Part shown: positions 1 to 5,505 of the stretch, one piece after another
Numbering within the stretch: position 1 is the stretch's first letter
Layout: each line of letters starts with the position of its first letter
NCBI GenBank assembly: GCA_020629995.1
Contig: JAHDCH010000139.1
Span: 1 to 6,813, forward strand
Direction of reading: 5' to 3'
Length of the DNA: 6,813 nt
DNA from: Pseudaestuariivita sp.
GTDB taxonomy: Bacteria; Pseudomonadota; Alphaproteobacteria; Rhodobacterales; Rhodobacteraceae
The notes under the pieces: model-generated
Seen by the model: only the letters and a program-made list of their open reading frames with translations
What the model was told of the DNA's origin: nothing
The model's database searches: none
Made by a program: the position numbers and the translations under genes

Positions 1-23
1 GGGTACAGCACGTCAGATGCGCT

Positions 24-80
24 CTTTTGGCCCGGGGATTTGTCCATTACGCCACCTATATTGGGTGATAGGCCCAAAAG
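24..80. repeat. Imperfect inverted repeat upstream of ubiG
   Basis: CTTTTGG at 24-30 and CCAAAAG at 74-80 are exact reverse complements. With one extra G the match extends to CTTTTGG(G)CC. The arms are about 43 bases apart, so this is more likely a pair of protein-binding half-sites or chance than an RNA hairpin. It lies in the non-coding stretch 1-97, where I see no supported gene. I could not find a convincing -35/-10 pair for ubiG here; a TATATT at 57-62 is the only AT-rich hexamer. Confidence 0.25.
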
Positions 81-97
81 ACCATAGGACATTTCCG

Positions 98-844
98 ATG
101 CAGGCAGCGCAAACAACCGTCAAACCCGATGAAATCGCCAAGTTCGAAGCGATGGCCGATGAATGGTGGGACACCCAAGGCAAATTCAAACCCCTGCACA
201 TGATGAACCCCGTGCGGCTGGAATACATCACTCAGCAGGTGTCGGCCGAATTTGCCCGGGACCTGAGCGCCGAAGCGCCGTTCAAGGGGTTGCGCATCCT
301 CGACATCGGCTGTGGCGGGGGCCTTTTGTGTGAACCCATGGCGCGGCTGGGCGCCACCGTGGTCGGCGCGGATGCCGCCGAACGCAACATCCCTGTCGCG
401 CGCATCCATGCGGAACAATCGGGCCTCGACATCGATTACCGCCACACCACCGCCGAAGCGATGGCCGAAGCGGGCGAACAATTCGACGTCGTCCTGAACA
501 TGGAAGTGGTCGAGCATGTGGCCGATCCGCTGGCCTACCTGACGGCGTGCCAGCAGCTGCTCAAACCGGGCGGGCTGCACCTGTGTTCGACCATCAACCG
601 CAATCCCAAGTCTTTCATGATGGCGATCATCGGGGCCGAATGGGTGATGCGCTGGCTGCCCAAGGGCACCCATGAATGGAAGATGTTCATCACGCCGGAC
701 GAGCTGTTCGACCTGATCGCCAAGGCCGGGATGGAGCCGGTGGACCGCAAGGGCTACGTCTTTGATCCCGTGGCATGGAGCTGGTCGATCTCGGACCGGG
801 ACCTGAGCGTCAACTACGTGACCGCGGCGCGCAAACCGGGCTGA
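98..844 (+). CDS. ubiG: Ubiquinone biosynthesis O-methyltransferase UbiG
   Basis: UbiG carries out both O-methylation steps of ubiquinone synthesis (2-polyprenyl-6-hydroxyphenol and 3-demethylubiquinol) with S-adenosylmethionine, in the cytoplasm or at the inner membrane. The 248-residue product matches the usual UbiG length. Visible signatures are the N-terminal stretch around [10 protein letters not shown] (16-25), class I SAM motif ILDIGCGGG (67-75), the acidic end of the next strand at GAD (90-92), MEVVEHV (135-141), LLKPGGL (154-160) and STINRN (164-169). The frame is open back to position 17, but the ATG at 98 gives the family N terminus and has AGGA at 86-89, 8 bases upstream, so the upstream ATG is rejected. 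It is convergent with the MarR gene, stops 3 bases apart. The identity is secure; only the start is slightly open. Confidence 0.96.
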   Translation: MQAAQTTVKPDEIAKFEAMADEWWDTQGKFKPLHMMNPVRLEYITQQVSAEFARDLSAEAPFKGLRILDIGCGGGLLCEPMARLGATVVGADAAERNIPVARIHAEQSGLDIDYRHTTAEAMAEAGEQFDVVLNMEVVEHVADPLAYLTACQQLLKPGGLHLCSTINRNPKSFMMAIIGAEWVMRWLPKGTHEWKMFITPDELFDLIAKAGMEPVDRKGYVFDPVAWSWSISDRDLSVNYVTAARKPG

Positions 845-860
845 GGCTCAGGCCTCGCCC
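838..860. terminator. GC-rich hairpin between convergent ubiG and marR stops
   Basis: GGGC (838-841) plus GAGGC (843-847) pair with GCCTC (852-856) plus GCCC (857-860). T842 is a single-base bulge and TCAG (848-851) is the loop. The stem contains the ubiG stop (842-844) and runs into the marR stop (848-850). There is no proper T-tract on either side, only TCTTCC after the plus-strand side. It may be a weak or factor-assisted bidirectional terminator, or only a pause or 3'-end stabilising structure. Confidence 0.4.
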
Positions 861-1297
861 TCTTCCTCCATCCGTGCGCGCAGGGCGCGCAGGATCGGCA
901 GGGCCTGGCGCACCGCATCCGCGCCCATGTCATCGACCAGCCCGCGCAGCGTGGGCGATATCGCCTGATAGGCCACATCGCGCGCCTGCCGGCCCGCCGG
1001 GCTGATCGAAATCCACTTGCGCCGCGCATCGTCCCAATCGGGGCGGACGTGCACGTATCCGGCCCACTCCAGCTTGGCGATCGTGTTGGTCATCGCGCCG
1101 CGCGTGACGTGAAACAGCTGCGCCAATTGCGCCGGGGTACGTTCCGCCTTGGTGCGCGCCAGGTGATTGAGCACGGAAAAGTGCGAAATCTCCATCCCCT
1201 TGGGCAGCACCTTTGACAGCCGGTTCCGCGCCATCTGGTCAACGGTCAGGATCTCTCCGAACAGAGAGACAGCAAGGGCATCGGTCGAATCATCCAT
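848..1297 (-). CDS. MarR-family winged helix-turn-helix regulator
   Basis: This 149-residue protein has the size and layout of MarR regulators, which bind DNA as dimers and are usually released by small ligands or oxidants. Helical dimerisation segments at both ends flank a winged HTH. The HTH runs about 54-82, with a recognition-helix-like VTRGAMTNTIAKLEWAG (64-80). The wing is at about 88-98 with the typical D-x-R-R (D90, R92, R93) before WISIS. The only cysteine-type redox switch residue would be a Cys, and none is present in the sequence. It is the last gene of the comF-grxC-nitrilase-marR set, starting 3 bases after the hydrolase stop with no clear Shine-Dalgarno, so translation is probably coupled. 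The ligand and target cannot be deduced; autoregulation of this operon is only a guess. Confidence 0.88.
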   Translation of the reverse strand: MDDSTDALAVSLFGEILTVDQMARNRLSKVLPKGMEISHFSVLNHLARTKAERTPAQLAQLFHVTRGAMTNTIAKLEWAGYVHVRPDWDDARRKWISISPAGRQARDVAYQAISPTLRGLVDDMGADAVRQALPILRALRARMEEEGEA

Positions 1298-1300
1298 CGG

Positions 1301-2131
1301 TCAGATCAGCGTCACGTCTCGGTCATGCGTCAGCGCGGGAATGCGCGCCCTCGCATCTGCCACCTCGGCGCGGTCCAGATCAATGACAATGATCCCCGGC
1401 TCTTCCCCCCCGTCGGCAATCACCTCGCCCCAGGGCGACACAACAAGCGAATGCCCATATGTTTGGCGGGGTTTGCCGCGGGTGGCGGCGTGGGTGCCGC
1501 ATTGCGCCGGCGCCAGCACCCATGCGCCCGTTTCGATTGCGCGGGCGCGTAGCAGCGGCTCCCAATGCGCGGCGCCGGTCACGGGCGAAAATGCCGACGG
1601 CACGGTCAGCACCTCGGCGCCACCCTGCGCCAGCATCCGGTAGAGGTAGGCAAAGCGCACGTCGTAGCACACCGTCAGACCCACCTTGCCAAAGGGCGTA
1701 TCCGCCAGCGCGGCATGAGAGCCGGGGCGATAGCCCTTGGATTCGTGATACGATTCGGTGTCGCTGACGGTGACGTCGAACATATGCGCCTTGTCGTACC
1801 ACGCGGCGATCTCGCCCTGCGGCGAAATCAGAAAAGACCGGTTGGCAAAGCGCCCGTCCGGGTCGTCGGTTTTCAAGGCCAGCGATCCGATCAACAGCCA
1901 GATGCCCAGCGCCCTGGCATCTGCGCGCAGGGCGGCCAGCGTCTGATCTTCGGACTGGTGCTGCAACACCTCGACCTGCCGGGTGCGGCTGGACGACACG
2001 CAATTCGTCACTTCGGGCGTCAGGACGAACCCGGCGCCCGCGCGCGCGGCCTCGGCCACCATCGCGCGGGTCACGGTCAGGTTCGCGGCCGGGTCATCGC
2101 CGCTGTTCAGTTGCAGCAGGGCCGTCTTCAC
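1301..2131 (-). CDS. Carbon-nitrogen hydrolase, Nit2/omega-amidase type
   Basis: This is a 276-residue cytosolic nitrilase-superfamily enzyme. The Glu-Lys-Cys catalytic triad is plain: E40 in LTPE, K114 in YDKAHMFDV and C155 in TVCYDVRF. RARAIETGAWVLAPAQCG (195-212) and QTYGHSLVVSPWGEV (223-237) are typical of the Nit1/Nit2 branch. Relatives hydrolyse alpha-ketoglutaramate or alpha-ketosuccinamate (omega-amidase) or deaminated glutathione; which substrate is used here cannot be read from sequence. The start is GTG at 2129-2131, the grxC stop is 2128-2130, and the two share GTGA, a classic coupled overlap. No separate Shine-Dalgarno is visible. The glutaredoxin neighbour makes a glutathione-repair (deaminated glutathione amidase) role attractive, but this is inference. 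Confidence 0.92.
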   Translation of the reverse strand: MKTALLQLNSGDDPAANLTVTRAMVAEAARAGAGFVLTPEVTNCVSSSRTRQVEVLQHQSEDQTLAALRADARALGIWLLIGSLALKTDDPDGRFANRSFLISPQGEIAAWYDKAHMFDVTVSDTESYHESKGYRPGSHAALADTPFGKVGLTVCYDVRFAYLYRMLAQGGAEVLTVPSAFSPVTGAAHWEPLLRARAIETGAWVLAPAQCGTHAATRGKPRQTYGHSLVVSPWGEVIADGGEEPGIIVIDLDRAEVADARARIPALTHDRDVTLI

Positions 2132-2385
2132 GCGGCCAGCAGGGCGTCCAGCTTGCCCGCACGGTCCAGCGCGTGCAGATCATCGCAGCCGCCGACATGC
2201 ACGTCGCCAACAAAGATCTGTGGCACCGTGCGACCGCCGTTCGCACGGCTCATCATCTCGGCCCTGCGGTCTGGCTCGGTGGCAAGGTCGATCTCGGTGA
2301 AGGCGACGCCCTTGGACGTCAGCAGGCGTTTGGCCATGTGGCAGAACCCGCACAGCGGGGAAGTGTAGATTTCAACGTTCGGCAT
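2128..2385 (-). CDS. grxC: Glutaredoxin 3 (GrxC)
   Basis: GrxC is a small cytosolic dithiol glutaredoxin that reduces protein and mixed disulfides using glutathione. The 85-residue product has the thioredoxin fold of the family. The active site is C12-G-F-C15 in place of the E. coli-type CPYC. The cis-proline loop TVPQIFV (53-59) and the glutathione-contacting GGCDDL (65-70, with an extra C67) are present. The open frame extends upstream to 2505, but the ATG at 2385 is preceded by AGGAG (complement of 2393-2397) at 7 bases and gives the family N terminus, so the longer reading is rejected. It lies 34 bases after comF and overlaps the downstream hydrolase by 4 bases, placing it in the middle of a four-gene operon. 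Confidence 0.95.
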   Translation of the reverse strand: MPNVEIYTSPLCGFCHMAKRLLTSKGVAFTEIDLATEPDRRAEMMSRANGGRTVPQIFVGDVHVGGCDDLHALDRAGKLDALLAA

Positions 2386-2419
2386 GGGGGCGCTCCTTTG
2401 GGTCCCGGTTGCCCGAAAC

Positions 2420-3145
2420 CTAGGCATCCTTGACCGCCCGCGCCAGTACAACGACAGAAACTTCACGTGCTCGTGCGGCCAGGCAGGCTTCGGTGGCCGC
2501 AGCAAGGGTCGCGCCTGAGGTCATCACATCGTCCACCAACAGCACATGCCGCCCCGCAATGCGGTGCCGCCTGCGCGGGTTCACTTCTATGCTGGCCTCC
2601 AATTCGGCAAAGCGGGCCTCCATGCTCATCCCGCCCAGCGACCGCGTGCTTTTGTGCCGCAGCAGCAGATCGGGGCACTGCGCCACGCCCAGCTCTCGCG
2701 CCAGCGCGGCACCCAGAAGAGCGGATTGGTTATAGCGCCTCTTGGCCAGCCGCCAGCGGTGCAGCGGCACCGGCGCGATCAGGGTGGTCGGCGTGACCAC
2801 GTCGCCGGCCGCGCGCGCCATCCACCTGGCCGCAGGCGCGGCGATGTCGTGCCGATCACCGTGTTTCAGCGCCATCACCAGACGCCGCGCTGCACCGTCA
2901 TACACCAGCGCCGCACGCCCCCGCGCCCAGGGCCGCGCGATGCGCAGGCAATCGTCACAATGCTCGGCCTGATCCGAAGTGCCGGGCAGCGGCGCGCCGC
3001 AGCCATCACAGGACAGCCCCGACACAAAGGGCGTGTCGCGCCAGCAAGGCCCGCACAGGCCGAAATCGGATTGCACCTGTTCACCGCAGCCAAGGCAGCG
3101 CGGCGGATACAGAAGCTGAATCGCGGTTTGCAGTCCTGCGTACAT
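2420..3145 (-). CDS. comF: ComF-family phosphoribosyltransferase-like protein
   Basis: ComF proteins support DNA uptake in naturally competent bacteria, but homologues are widespread in non-competent ones and their exact role is unsettled. With the start chosen here the protein has 241 residues. The N-terminal double zinc finger has C17/C20/C31/C34 and C46/C49/C63/C66. The type I phosphoribosyltransferase domain includes RRYNQSALLG (136-145) and the PRPP loop VLLVDDVMTSGAT (201-213). An ATG at 3181 would add 12 residues but overlap the divergent gene by 19 bases. The ATG at 3145 leaves a 17-base gap and places the N terminus a few residues before LLYPPRCLGCG, as is usual. Neither start has a good Shine-Dalgarno, so the choice is not firm. 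It is first in the operon; its promoter must lie inside the divergent coding sequence. Confidence 0.9.
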   Translation of the reverse strand: MYAGLQTAIQLLYPPRCLGCGEQVQSDFGLCGPCWRDTPFVSGLSCDGCGAPLPGTSDQAEHCDDCLRIARPWARGRAALVYDGAARRLVMALKHGDRHDIAAPAARWMARAAGDVVTPTTLIAPVPLHRWRLAKRRYNQSALLGAALARELGVAQCPDLLLRHKSTRSLGGMSMEARFAELEASIEVNPRRRHRIAGRHVLLVDDVMTSGATLAAATEACLAARAREVSVVVLARAVKDA

Positions 3146-3156
3146 GGCCCTATCTG
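3128..3156 (+). promoter_or_regulatory. Possible promoter giving a leaderless methyltransferase mRNA
   Basis: TTGCAG (3128-3133), a 17-base spacer and TATCTG (3151-3156) form a weak sigma-70-like pair. The expected start of transcription is about 3163, exactly the ATG of the methyltransferase gene. The absence of a Shine-Dalgarno before that ATG agrees with a leaderless transcript. Each hexamer matches consensus at only three positions, so this is tentative. Confidence 0.25.
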
Positions 3157-3162
3157 CCGGGT

Positions 3163-3981
3163 ATGGCTTCTCATCCCACATTGATCGATCGCGCGGCCCT
3201 TGCCCGGAACCGCGCCCGCATGGACCCGACCCGCGGCGCGTTCCTGCACGAGCTGGCGCGCGACGAGATCGACCATCGCCTCAGCCTGGTTAACAAAGCG
3301 TTTAACGCGCCAGCCGTTGTCACGCCCCTGCCCGCGCTGTGGCGCGATCTGCTGCCGGGGGTCGTTTGCGTCGGCGATGACGACGTTTTGGAGCTGGCTC
3401 CAAAAAGCCATGATCTGGTCGTCCACGCCATGGCCCTGCACTGGGCCAACGATCCGGTGGGCCAGCTGATCCAGTGCGCCCGCGCTTTGCAGCCCGATGG
3501 ATTGCTTTTGGCCGTGTGCCCCGGTGGGCAGACGCTGCATGAATTGCGGGCCGCACTGGCCACCGCCGAGGCCGAAGTGACAGGCGGCATGGCGCCCCGC
3601 GTTCTGCCGATGGGCGATGTGCGCGATCTGGGCGCTTTGCTGCAACGGGCGGGGCTGGCCTTGCCCGTTGCGGATTCTTCGCCTCTTACGGTTACATATG
3701 AAACCCCTTGGCACCTGATGCGCGATCTGCGCGGCATGGGCGAGGCCAACGCGCTGAACGACCGTCTGCGCCGGCCCACCCGGCGCGGCGTTCTTGCCCG
3801 CGCGGCCGAGCTTTATGCCGCCACCCACGGTACCGACGCGGGCATCCCGGCGACCTACGACATCATCACGCTGACCGGATGGGCGCCCGATGCTTCGCAA
3901 CCCCAGCCGTTGCGCCCGGGCTCTGCAACCACCCGTCTGGCCCAGGCGCTGGGCACCGATGAGACCAAGCTGAAAGATTGA
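3163..3981 (+). CDS. Methyltransferase-fold protein, BioC/NDUFAF5-like
   Basis: This 272-residue protein resembles class I SAM methyltransferases of the BioC/NDUFAF5 group. It shows FLHELARDEIDHRL (27-40), HDLVVHAMALHWANDPVGQL (83-102), ALQPDGLLLAV (108-118), GGQTLHELR (121-129) and LTGWAPDASQPQPLRPGSA (237-255). The region 50-75, where a glycine-rich SAM loop should sit, has no GxGxG, so SAM binding is doubtful. Mitochondrial NDUFAF5 is a complex I assembly factor that hydroxylates an arginine; a bacterial counterpart is possible but unproven. The ATG at 3163 is preferred over M20 (3220) because residues 5-20 look like a family N terminus. There is no Shine-Dalgarno. It lies on the same strand as hemH, 57 bases before the chosen hemH start. 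Confidence 0.82.
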   Translation: MASHPTLIDRAALARNRARMDPTRGAFLHELARDEIDHRLSLVNKAFNAPAVVTPLPALWRDLLPGVVCVGDDDVLELAPKSHDLVVHAMALHWANDPVGQLIQCARALQPDGLLLAVCPGGQTLHELRAALATAEAEVTGGMAPRVLPMGDVRDLGALLQRAGLALPVADSSPLTVTYETPWHLMRDLRGMGEANALNDRLRRPTRRGVLARAAELYAATHGTDAGIPATYDIITLTGWAPDASQPQPLRPGSATTRLAQALGTDETKLKD

Positions 3982-4005
3982 CGTGACGCCGGGGTGCGTT
4001 AGATG
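3978..4005 (+). promoter_or_regulatory. Probable hemH promoter overlapping the upstream stop codon
   Basis: TTGACG (3978-3983) matches the -35 consensus at five of six positions and includes the TGA stop of the methyltransferase gene. After 16 bases comes TAGATG (4000-4005), a modest -10. Transcription would begin near 4012, leaving a leader of about 27 bases before the GTG at 4039. That would exclude the ATG at 4003, which lies within the -10. Confidence 0.4.
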
Positions 4006-4022
4006 CATCCGCAGCATTCTAA
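3999..4022. promoter_or_regulatory. Imperfect dyad over the hemH -10 region
   Basis: TTAGATGC (3999-4006) and GCATTCTAA (4014-4022) are reverse complements except for one extra base, with a 7-base centre. The right arm contains TTCTAAA (4017-4023), which looks like a half-site of the iron control element bound by Irr in alphaproteobacteria. However, the spacing is wider than that element normally has. The position over the -10 would suit a repressor operator. Confidence 0.3.
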
Positions 4023-4032
4023 AGGAAGGAAG
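4022..4032 (+). promoter_or_regulatory. Ribosome binding site that decides the hemH start
   Basis: The purine-rich AAGGAAGGAAG has AAGGA at 4026-4030, ending 8 bases before the GTG at 4039-4041. The ATG at 4003, twelve codons upstream in the same frame, has nothing comparable. This makes GTG the better start. Confidence 0.75.
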
Positions 4033-4038
4033 CCGCCC

Positions 4039-5103
4039 GTGCTTGCCCCGAACGAGACCGAGACGCGCCCAACCCACGCCCCCGCGACGCACCCCGCGTT
4101 GCCCACCGCCAAGGTCGGTGTCCTGCTGGCCAACCTGGGCACGCCGGACAATTATGATTACTGGTCCATGCGCCGGTACCTGGGCGAGTTTCTTTCAGAC
4201 CGCCGGGTGATCGATTATTCGCCATGGCTGTGGCAGCCGCTGCTGCAGCTTGTGATCCTGTCCAAACGCCCGTTTTCCTCGGGCGAGGCGTACAAATCGA
4301 TCTGGAACCACGACAAGGGCGAAAGCCCCCTGATGACGATCACCAAAGACCAGACGGCGGCCATCGCAAACGATCTAAAAGGCCGTTACGGGGACCGTGT
4401 GCATGTGGATTTCTGCATGCGCTACGGCAACCCTTCGACCAAATCCAAGGTGCGCGAGATGGTCGAGGCCGGGTGCCGCAAGATCATCTTTTTCCCGCTG
4501 TACCCGCATTACGCCGGCGCCACCTCGGCCACCGCGAACGACCAGTTCTTTCGCGCGCTGATGGAGGAAAAGTGGCAGCCCACCGTGCGCGTGGTGGACC
4601 CCTACTACCAACAGCCGCTGTATATCGAGGCGCTCGCACAATCGGTCGAACGCGCCTATGCCGCCGCTGACAAAAAGCCCGACATCCTTGTGTGCTCGTA
4701 CCACGGCGTGCCCAAGCGCTATCTGATGGAGGGTGACCCCTACCATTGCCAGTGCCAGAAGACGACGCGCCTGCTCAAGGAACGGCTGGGCTGGGACGAC
4801 ACCCAGATCACCACGACGTTCCAGTCGAAATTCGGCCCCGAGGAATGGCTGAAACCCTACACCGTCGAGGAAGTCGCGCGGCTGGCCGAAGAGGACGGCA
4901 AGAAGAACATCGCCGTCATCGCTCCGGCCTTTTCAGCCGATTGCATCGAAACGCTTGAAGAGATCAACGAAGAGATCAAGGAAAGCTTTGAAGAGGCGGG
5001 CGGTGAACATTTCACCTATATCCCCTGCCTCAACGACGACCCGGCGCATATCCAGGCGCTGGTTCAGGTGATCCGTGACAACCTGTCGGGCTGGATCGAC
5101 TGA
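4039..5103 (+). CDS. hemH: Ferrochelatase HemH
   Basis: HemH inserts ferrous iron into protoporphyrin IX, the last step of protoheme synthesis, at the cytoplasmic face of the inner membrane. From the GTG start the product has 354 residues. Key segments are VGVLLANLGTP (26-36), MRRYLGEFLSDRRV (44-57), GESPL (94-98), MRYGNPS (127-133), FPLYPHYAGATSA (152-164), the catalytic histidine H222 in CSYHGVPKRY, GDPYHCQCQKT (232-242) and the catalytic glutamate E304 in ADCIETLEEI. The two close cysteines at 237 and 239 might bear on a metal cluster, but this is not demonstrated. The N terminus before VGVLL is a low-complexity Pro/Thr/Ala stretch. The start choice rests on the Shine-Dalgarno; the alternative ATG at 4003 adds 12 residues. 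A strong terminator follows. Confidence 0.96.
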   Translation: MLAPNETETRPTHAPATHPALPTAKVGVLLANLGTPDNYDYWSMRRYLGEFLSDRRVIDYSPWLWQPLLQLVILSKRPFSSGEAYKSIWNHDKGESPLMTITKDQTAAIANDLKGRYGDRVHVDFCMRYGNPSTKSKVREMVEAGCRKIIFFPLYPHYAGATSATANDQFFRALMEEKWQPTVRVVDPYYQQPLYIEALAQSVERAYAAADKKPDILVCSYHGVPKRYLMEGDPYHCQCQKTTRLLKERLGWDDTQITTTFQSKFGPEEWLKPYTVEEVARLAEEDGKKNIAVIAPAFSADCIETLEEINEEIKESFEEAGGEHFTYIPCLNDDPAHIQALVQVIRDNLSGWID

Positions 5104-5126
5104 CGCATTTGCCATGCCCTGAAATG

Positions 5127-5159
5127 AAAAAAGGCGGTGGATCGCTCCACCGCCTTTTT
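5127..5159. terminator. Bidirectional intrinsic terminator after hemH
   Basis: GGCGGTGG (5133-5140) pairs with CCACCGCC (5147-5154) around the 6-base loop ATCGCT. The stem is lengthened by five A-T pairs (5128-5132 with 5155-5159). The T-run on the plus strand ends hemH transcripts. The A-run on the other side reads as a T-run for minus-strand transcripts, ending the mini-protein gene whose stop is at 5179. This is the clearest terminator in the window. Confidence 0.92.
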
Positions 5160-5178
5160 CAATGCTTTGCAGCGCCAA

Positions 5179-5364
5179 TTAGTTGGCAGCAGCAGCCGCA
5201 ACCAGCAGGAGCAGGACGAGCGGAACGATGATGCCGCCCGACGACGACTGCTCAACTGCTTCTTCCACGATGACGGGAGCTTCGATGATGACGTCGTTCT
5301 TGCCGCCGGCAAAAGCGGTCGAAGCGGCACCAGCGAGAACTGCGGCGAGTGCGAGTTTTTTCAT
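5179..5364 (-). CDS. Small exported or membrane protein, unknown function
   Basis: This 61-residue protein belongs to no named family that I recognise, although short ORFs of similar make-up seem familiar from Rhodobacterales. Residues 1-19 (MKKLALAAVLAGAASTAFA) form a clear Sec signal peptide with an AFA cleavage site. Residues 20-44 are short and acidic (D24, E28, E34, E35, E38 against K22) and end in SSSGG. Residues 45-60 (IIVPLVLLLLVAAAAA) form a hydrophobic segment followed by a single Asn. Cleaved, it would be a one-span peptide with a periplasmic acidic head; uncleaved, a two-span hairpin. The open frame runs back to 5415, but the ATG at 5364 has GGAGG (complement of 5370-5374) 5 bases upstream and opens the signal peptide. 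The leader contains an 8-bp dyad, and the gene ends at a shared terminator. Confidence 0.82.
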   Translation of the reverse strand: MKKLALAAVLAGAASTAFAGGKNDVIIEAPVIVEEAVEQSSSGGIIVPLVLLLLVAAAAAN

Positions 5365-5385
5365 GATATCCTCCAGATATTTACC

Positions 5386-5407
5386 TGCCACGCACAAACG
5401 CGTGGCA
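5386..5407. promoter_or_regulatory. Perfect 8-bp hairpin in the mini-protein leader
   Basis: TGCCACGC (5386-5393) and GCGTGGCA (5400-5407) are exact reverse complements around a 6-base loop. The dyad sits 22 bases upstream of the mini-protein start and 11 bases upstream of its GGAGG. No T-run follows on either strand, so it is not a standard terminator. It could be an mRNA leader hairpin affecting stability or translation, or an operator. Confidence 0.5.
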
Positions 5408-5449
5408 AGCCCCAAGACTTAACCTCGTAGATTCCTCTAATCAGCTAAG

Positions 5450-5463
5450 TTGCACAAATGCAA
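5450..5463. promoter_or_regulatory. TTGCA-N4-TGCAA dyad upstream of the mini-protein gene
   Basis: TTGCA (5450-5454) and TGCAA (5459-5463) form a short perfect palindrome with a 4-base centre. It lies about 86 bases upstream of the mini-protein start, in the 141-base gap before the transpeptidase stop. It may be a regulator site. I could not find a convincing promoter for the mini-protein, and I see no terminator for the transpeptidase in this gap. Confidence 0.25.
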
Positions 5464-5505
5464 ACGCTTGATACTCCGGGTCGCCTCGCTATCGCCGCAA
5501 TGTCG

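Noticed and set aside
17..97. Twenty-seven-residue N-terminal extension of UbiG
   Set aside because: It does not resemble UbiG N termini, and the ATG at 98 has its own Shine-Dalgarno (86-89).
56..673. Minus-strand open frame of 205 codons opposite ubiG
   Set aside because: UbiG on the other strand is unmistakable; this frame has shadow-type composition.
2164..2351. CGFC active site of the glutaredoxin as a novelty
   Set aside because: Dithiol CxxC is intact, and I recall CGFC as common in glutaredoxin 3 of this bacterial order, so it is probably not unusual.
1565..2368. Plus-strand open frame of 267 codons opposite the hydrolase and grxC
   Set aside because: It is the antisense shadow of two well-recognised genes, with no motif and no ribosome site.
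2386..2505. N-terminal extension of the glutaredoxin into comF
   Set aside because: The ATG at 2385 has AGGAG at 7 bases and gives the standard GrxC length; the extension would overlap comF coding sequence.
2875..4092. Long minus-strand open frame of 405 codons across comF and the methyltransferase gene
   Set aside because: It is antisense to the methyltransferase and out of frame with comF, has Arg/Gln/Gly-rich composition typical of shadow frames in GC-rich DNA, and shows no domain.
5365..5505. Possible terminator for the transpeptidase gene
   Set aside because: The only strong stem (5386-5407) has no T-run and sits in the leader of the next gene, so I could not support a terminator here.
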